From the NCBI RefSeq assembly GCF_022965805.1, contig NC_133103.1, positions 47,871,693-47,935,692 on the forward strand: DNA of 64,000 nucleotides. The letters run 5' to 3'. This document shows positions 60,204 to 64,000 of this stretch, piece by piece. A program made the translations under genes and the position numbers. This DNA is from Primulina eburnea (taxonomy: Eukaryota > Streptophyta > Magnoliopsida > Lamiales > Gesneriaceae). The notes under the pieces are model-generated. The model was not told the origin of the DNA, searched no databases, and saw nothing but the letters and a program-made list of their open reading frames with translations. Within the stretch, counting starts at the first letter, position 1. Every line of letters begins with the position of its first letter.

Positions 60204-60216
60204 AATGTCTATTAAT

Positions 60217-60500
60217 TGGCTGATGGAGCACTCTTCCGGAAATTGACTTGAAGAAAGTAACTTAATTGGCTTAGAGAAAATTAATAATAACTTAAGCAGA
60301 AGATATGATGTGATGCATCATTGACATGATATAGTGAATCTTATAACATCAGTCATACAAGCAAATAGACTAAACAGTTGCATCAAATGAAAAAGAGGGG
60401 TGCGTGCATTTAATCTCATTGGGATTGAGTGTTGTTATCAAACCAGGTATCCACTAAATTCACTTTTCAAATAGAAGTGACGTAGCAGGGAATCAGGGAA
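60217..60500. other. Host DNA between the LINE and the copia LTR
   Basis: Presumably more intron of the ATX-like gene. The outer edge of the copia LTR that follows was not located, so the right limit is approximate. Confidence 0.35.
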
Positions 60501-60963
60501 AAGAAGGAATAAGAACAATGAACTTGTAATTCCGACTGAGTTACTAAGGCCAGCATATTTAGATAAGGTGTATCAACAAAGTAAAAATCAATCAAAGATT
60601 CCTGTTCAATGCCTAGATTAGCCATGTTTCGGCATCTTATTTGATTAAAATATCTCAGATATTATGAATCAATTGCTAAAATTAAGGGAAGGGATTTCAT
60701 TTTGTTCACTTCATTTTGAGAAAAAACACAATGCATAAATAAAAGCACGTCAAGAAGAATAACAGAAAACTTTATTTTACGTATTATTTTTATATCCAAG
60801 GCTAGTGCAGAGTACACTTAGCAAACACCACAAAATCATATCTAAATAAAATCTCAATAAGTCTTGGAGAATATATTGTCTTACTAAACTTAATTTAAAC
60901 TAAATCAAATATTATCATAATTGATTCCATTAAATCAATCATCTTGATTCTATCAAATCAACA

Positions 60964-60975
60964 CTCCTCCTCAAG
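60964..60975 (-). promoter_or_regulatory. Copia polypurine tract
   Basis: Minus strand CTTGAGGAGGAG directly before the LTR start TGTTGATTTG. Confidence 0.8.
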
Positions 60976-61244
60976 TTGGTGCAAAGATGTCCATCTTGCA
61001 CAACTTGTTCACTTACTGTTCAAAGAGTTGTATAGATAGGCCCTTAGTTAGGATGTATGCATGTTGCAATGTGCTTGGAACAATTAGCGTGCAAATAAGT
61101 CTTTCTTCAAGCTTCTCTTTTATAAAGTGTCCATCGATTTTTCGGTCCTTTCATGAAAATCAGGATAGTGAACAATATCGATCGCTGCTTTGTTGTCACA
61201 AAATAACTTCAAAGGAAAATTCCTTGGCCTCTCTAAGTCATCCA

Positions 61245-61831
61245 TCAACCTTTTAGCCATAAAACTTCACACTCTCCTTGAGTCACGGATCTAAATTCGG
61301 CTTCTACACTACTTTTTGTAACGACATTTTGCTTTTTACTTCTCCGGGTTACCAAGTTACCCCTGACAAATGTGCAATAACTTGAAGTTGATCTACGGTC
61401 GGTCATTGATACAGCCCAGTCAGCACCATTATACACTTCAATTTCTCTCTTCTCATTTTTTTCAAAGAATAATCCTTTTTTTGGTGTCTTTTTTGGATAC
61501 CACAGAATCCAATATACAGCATCAAGATGTTCTTCATATAGCGAACGTATGAATTGACTTACCATACTTACAGTGAAAACAATGTCTGGTTGGCTATGAG
61601 ATAGATTAATTAGTCTTCCGACCAATCAATGATATCTCCCTATATCAACTAGAACTTCATTCTTGATATCACCTAGCTTCTCAACATGAGTGTCAGAAGG
61701 TTAGCATCCAATCATCCTAGTTTCTTTAAAGAGGTCCAGAACATATTTTCTTTGGGATACTATAGTCCCTTTCTAGGACGTTGCCACCTCCATTCGAAAA
61801 AAGTATTTTAACTGCCCCAAATATTGAATCT
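61245..61831 (-). pseudogene. Copia reverse transcriptase C-terminus and RNase H remnant
   Basis: The frame 61245-61625 reads VGRLINLSHSQPDIVFTVSM, VYNGADWAVSMTDRRSTSSY and KSSVEAEFRSVTQGECEVLW, typical of copia RNase H, with the S-x-E-A-E-[FY] motif. Just upstream, TTGGGGCAGTTAAAATACTT (61794-61813, minus strand) encodes the L-G-Q-L-K-Y-F stretch of the reverse transcriptase, followed by stops. This is the continuation of the fragment at 63520-64000. Confidence 0.85.
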
Positions 61832-63515
61832 CTTTTTTTTATAAGAAACATATTATATTAATGATTAAAAAAAGTTTTAGTACAAGTGGCGGATAAGTAA
61901 TCCGCGAAACTAAATAGATGCTCCTACTTAATTAAAAACGAAGAACAACCCAAGCGTTAATTGAAAACAAAATTCCAATCCCTGTATAAATCTGAGACAC
62001 TTAGGTGTCCGTATCCCTTCTGTATCTTCGTCCAACTTGCCACTCTGAATTTGACTTTGTCCCATAGTTCATCAACCGCCTCCTCCTTTGTCTTCAAATA
62101 ATCTTTTGTTTCTTTCCCACCAAATTGACCAAAAAATGCAATGGACGATGATGAACCAGACCTTCCTTTGTGCAAGCTCGGTTCGACAGTAAACATCTCC
62201 TTAGCCTTATCTGGTACAACCCACACAAAATGCAGCTCCTTGAAAGCCTTGTGCCAAATCCGTGTAGTGAAAGCGCAATGTAGGAGTAGATGATCCTGAC
62301 TCTCTTCATTCCTACGACACAGACAACACCATTGAGGACGTAAAGCACTAGTAGGCCATCTTCTTTGCATCACATCACAAGTCTGCAACTTCTCCAGCGC
62401 CACAATCCACGAGAATACTTGAACCCTCGGCGGGACAGGTATTTTCCAGATATTGAAATAGTAAGAGAAAGGAGATGAAGCAGTCGAAATGAAGAAAGAA
62501 TTATAAAATAATTTAACCGAAAACAACCCCGAAGAATCCCCCAACCAAATTCTATAATCCTCAACACCCCTCTCCAACCGAACATCTTGTAGGACCCCTA
62601 ATAGCTCGCTGAACTCACTCTCTTCTGCCTCATACAAATTCCTTCTAAACCCCAGTGTTGGACACTAAACCCTCCCCTAATGACAACCTCAACAAAACTC
62701 GTAATTGGTTTGTTAGTAAGAATAGAAATCGCAAATAATGAAGGAAAGCGAATAAAAAAAAGAACCCCCCCCCCCACCCACACATCCTCCCAAAACCGAA
62801 TAGAATTGCCCTCCTTAAGCACCCCCCTAACCAATCGATGAAAAGCCGGGAACGATCTAGAAATACTTTTCCACGGGCTTTTGAAAGTAGAGTTCCCCGC
62901 CAGCCCCAAATCCCATCCATTATCGTGAGTACCATATAAGCTTGTAATAACTTTCTTCCACAAAATCACCTTATCCACTGAACCTCTTCACCACCATTTA
63001 CCGAGGAGAGCTTTGTTTCTTAAACGGATATTTCCCAATCCCAAACCCCCGCTGACCATCGGTTTGCACACCTGATCCCAACCTACCACGTGACAATGCT
63101 TCTCACCATCCGGCCCATCCCACAAGAAGTTTCTCATCAATCTTTCCATAATAATCCCCACCTTATTCGGAACTCTGAAAATAGACATAAAGTAAGACGG
63201 TAATGCACTCAAAACAGCCTTAATCAGTGTAAGTCGCCCTCTCCTTGATAAAAAAGATTTTTTCCAGCTTGCTAGTCTTCTTTTCATATTCACTAAAACT
63301 GGATCCCAAAACTCCTTCTTCAAAGGATTACCTCCTAAGGGGACACCTAGATATTTAATTGGGAAAGTACCTTTGTTGCACCCGATCGTGAGTGCCATTT
63401 CACATGTTTCCTCGTCGGCCATAAACAAACCCACCACCATACTTTTTTCCATATAAATCTTAAGACCCGAGACTATGCCAAATCTTTTTAGTATGTCTAC
63501 GATTTCCAACAAATG
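61832..63515 (-). mobile_element. 5'-truncated LINE inserted in the copia reverse transcriptase
   Basis: Minus strand. 62988-63512 encodes the C-terminal part of a LINE reverse transcriptase (FGIVSGLKIYMEKS, PIKYLGVPLGGNPL, LSRRGRLTLIKAVLSALPSY, GGLGLGNIRLRNKALLGKWW). A TGA near 62985 interrupts the frame, which continues at 62598-62978 (KVILWKKVITSLYG). After a frame change near 62620 comes the zf-RVT segment (61957-62637: IPVPPRVQVFSWIVALEKLQ, WCCLCRRNEESQDHLLLHCA). The 3' end has an A-run at about 61832 (T-run in plus reading). It belongs to the same broad family as the LINE at 59179, sharing the zf-RVT wording, but is longer and in the opposite orientation. Confidence 0.85.
62766..62776. 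repeat. Short poly(C) run in the LINE
   Basis: CCCCCCCCCC(C)ACCCACAC within the LINE coding region, near the frame disturbances. Such a run is a plausible source of a frameshift. Confidence 0.6.
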
Positions 63516-63519
63516 CTGT

Positions 63520-64000
63520 TTTTGAGTTTTCTTTCGATCTAATCACCTCTTCTATGTCATCTCCTGTTAAAATTATGTCATCAACATAAACAATCAATAC
63601 GGAGATTTTGTCCAAATCAGACCTTTTTGTGGAGAACGTATGGTCAGATTGTCCATGATGATAGCTTTGTCCATTGACAAATATTGTGAACCTTTCGAAC
63701 AACGACCTAGGAGATTGTTTTCGTCCGTATAAGGATTTTTTAATCTGCATACTTTCGATCCAAAATGATAATAAAATCCAGGTGGAGGCTTCATATAGAT
63801 TTCTTCATCTAAATAACCATTAAGAAAAGCATTTTTCACATCCAGTAGATTTAATGAGCAATCAAGATTCACTGCAACAAAAAAATTTACTCGAATGGTG
63901 TTGAGAGAAAAAGTTTCAGAGTAGTTAATGTCATATGCTTGGGTGAAACCTTTACAACCAAGCGAGCTTTATACCGTTCCAAAGATCCATCAGAATTATA
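63520..64000 (-). pseudogene. Copia reverse transcriptase fragment
   Basis: Minus-strand motifs: LLDVKNAFLNGYLDEEIYMK and PPPGF (63594-63872), then KKSLYGRKQSPRSLFERF and the catalytic VYVDDIILTGDD (63520-63750). The two parts are in different frames, so there is an indel between them near 63740. The fragment runs off the window at 64000 and is cut by the LINE near 63515. Confidence 0.87.

Larger units (their letters stand above)
60501..64000 (-). mobile_element. Copia retrotransposon, minus strand, 3' part, split by a LINE; continues past the window
   Basis: From high to low coordinates on the minus strand: reverse transcriptase (63520-64000), an inserted LINE (about 61832-63515), the rest of reverse transcriptase and RNase H (61000-61831), a polypurine tract (60975-60964, CTTGAGGAGGAG) and the 3' LTR (starting TGTTGATTTGAT at 60963 and running towards ~60500). 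The far end of the LTR is uncertain. Stops and frame changes show it is dead. Confidence 0.82.

Overview
This is plant nuclear DNA, most likely from a eudicot. It is AT-rich, with intron-containing genes that use GT/AG splice sites. Genes recognisable from memory of Arabidopsis families include an eIF3 subunit h gene, a trithorax-type SET methyltransferase, an LRR receptor-like kinase, a WD40 protein and a GNAT acetyltransferase. The rest is mostly transposable elements: Ty1/copia and Ty3/gypsy LTR retrotransposons, LINEs, a Helitron, Mutator-like and hAT-like elements, and a small dispersed repeat rich in GTGAGAC. I see nothing bacterial, organellar or viral, no CRISPR, and no tRNA or rRNA gene.

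Layout. 1-2400: AT-rich DNA with a long inverted-repeat element. 4104-7096 (+): the 3' part of a WD40 gene whose second visible intron is full of repeats. 7613-9602: a probable gypsy LTR remnant, abutting a decayed copia element (9603-14080, minus strand). A non-autonomous Helitron (11903-14052) sits inside that element's LTR. 14080-16948: repeats and empty AT-rich DNA. 16949-23639: a 6.7-kb foldback element with 2.78-kb arms built of ~146-bp tandem repeats and flanked by a perfect 9-bp target duplication. 23870-39101: a gypsy element (minus strand) with 2-kb LTRs and a GTTAA duplication, into which a younger copia element (27692-34968, plus strand, TAATC duplication) has inserted. 39107-43486: repeat-like, then AT-rich DNA.

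The gene-rich part follows. 43487-46616 (+) is an LRR receptor-like pseudokinase. 47996-48689 (+) is a GNAT gene broken at codon 5 by a 172-bp element. 49892-54366 (-) is a complete 12-exon eIF3h gene encoding 337 aa. 54649-55130 is a hAT-like miniature element. 57346-58437 (-) holds the last three exons of an ATX1/ATX2-like histone H3K4 methyltransferase. Upstream of those exons lie a 5'-truncated LINE (59179-60203) and a copia element split by a second LINE (to 64000).

The host genes are unrelated housekeeping and signalling genes and do not form a pathway. The most unusual object is the giant foldback element at 16949-23639. Transcribed in either direction, it would give an RNA able to fold into a ~2.8-kb double-stranded hairpin. 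No transposase or other protein is visible in it. All family names come from reading motifs; no database search was run.
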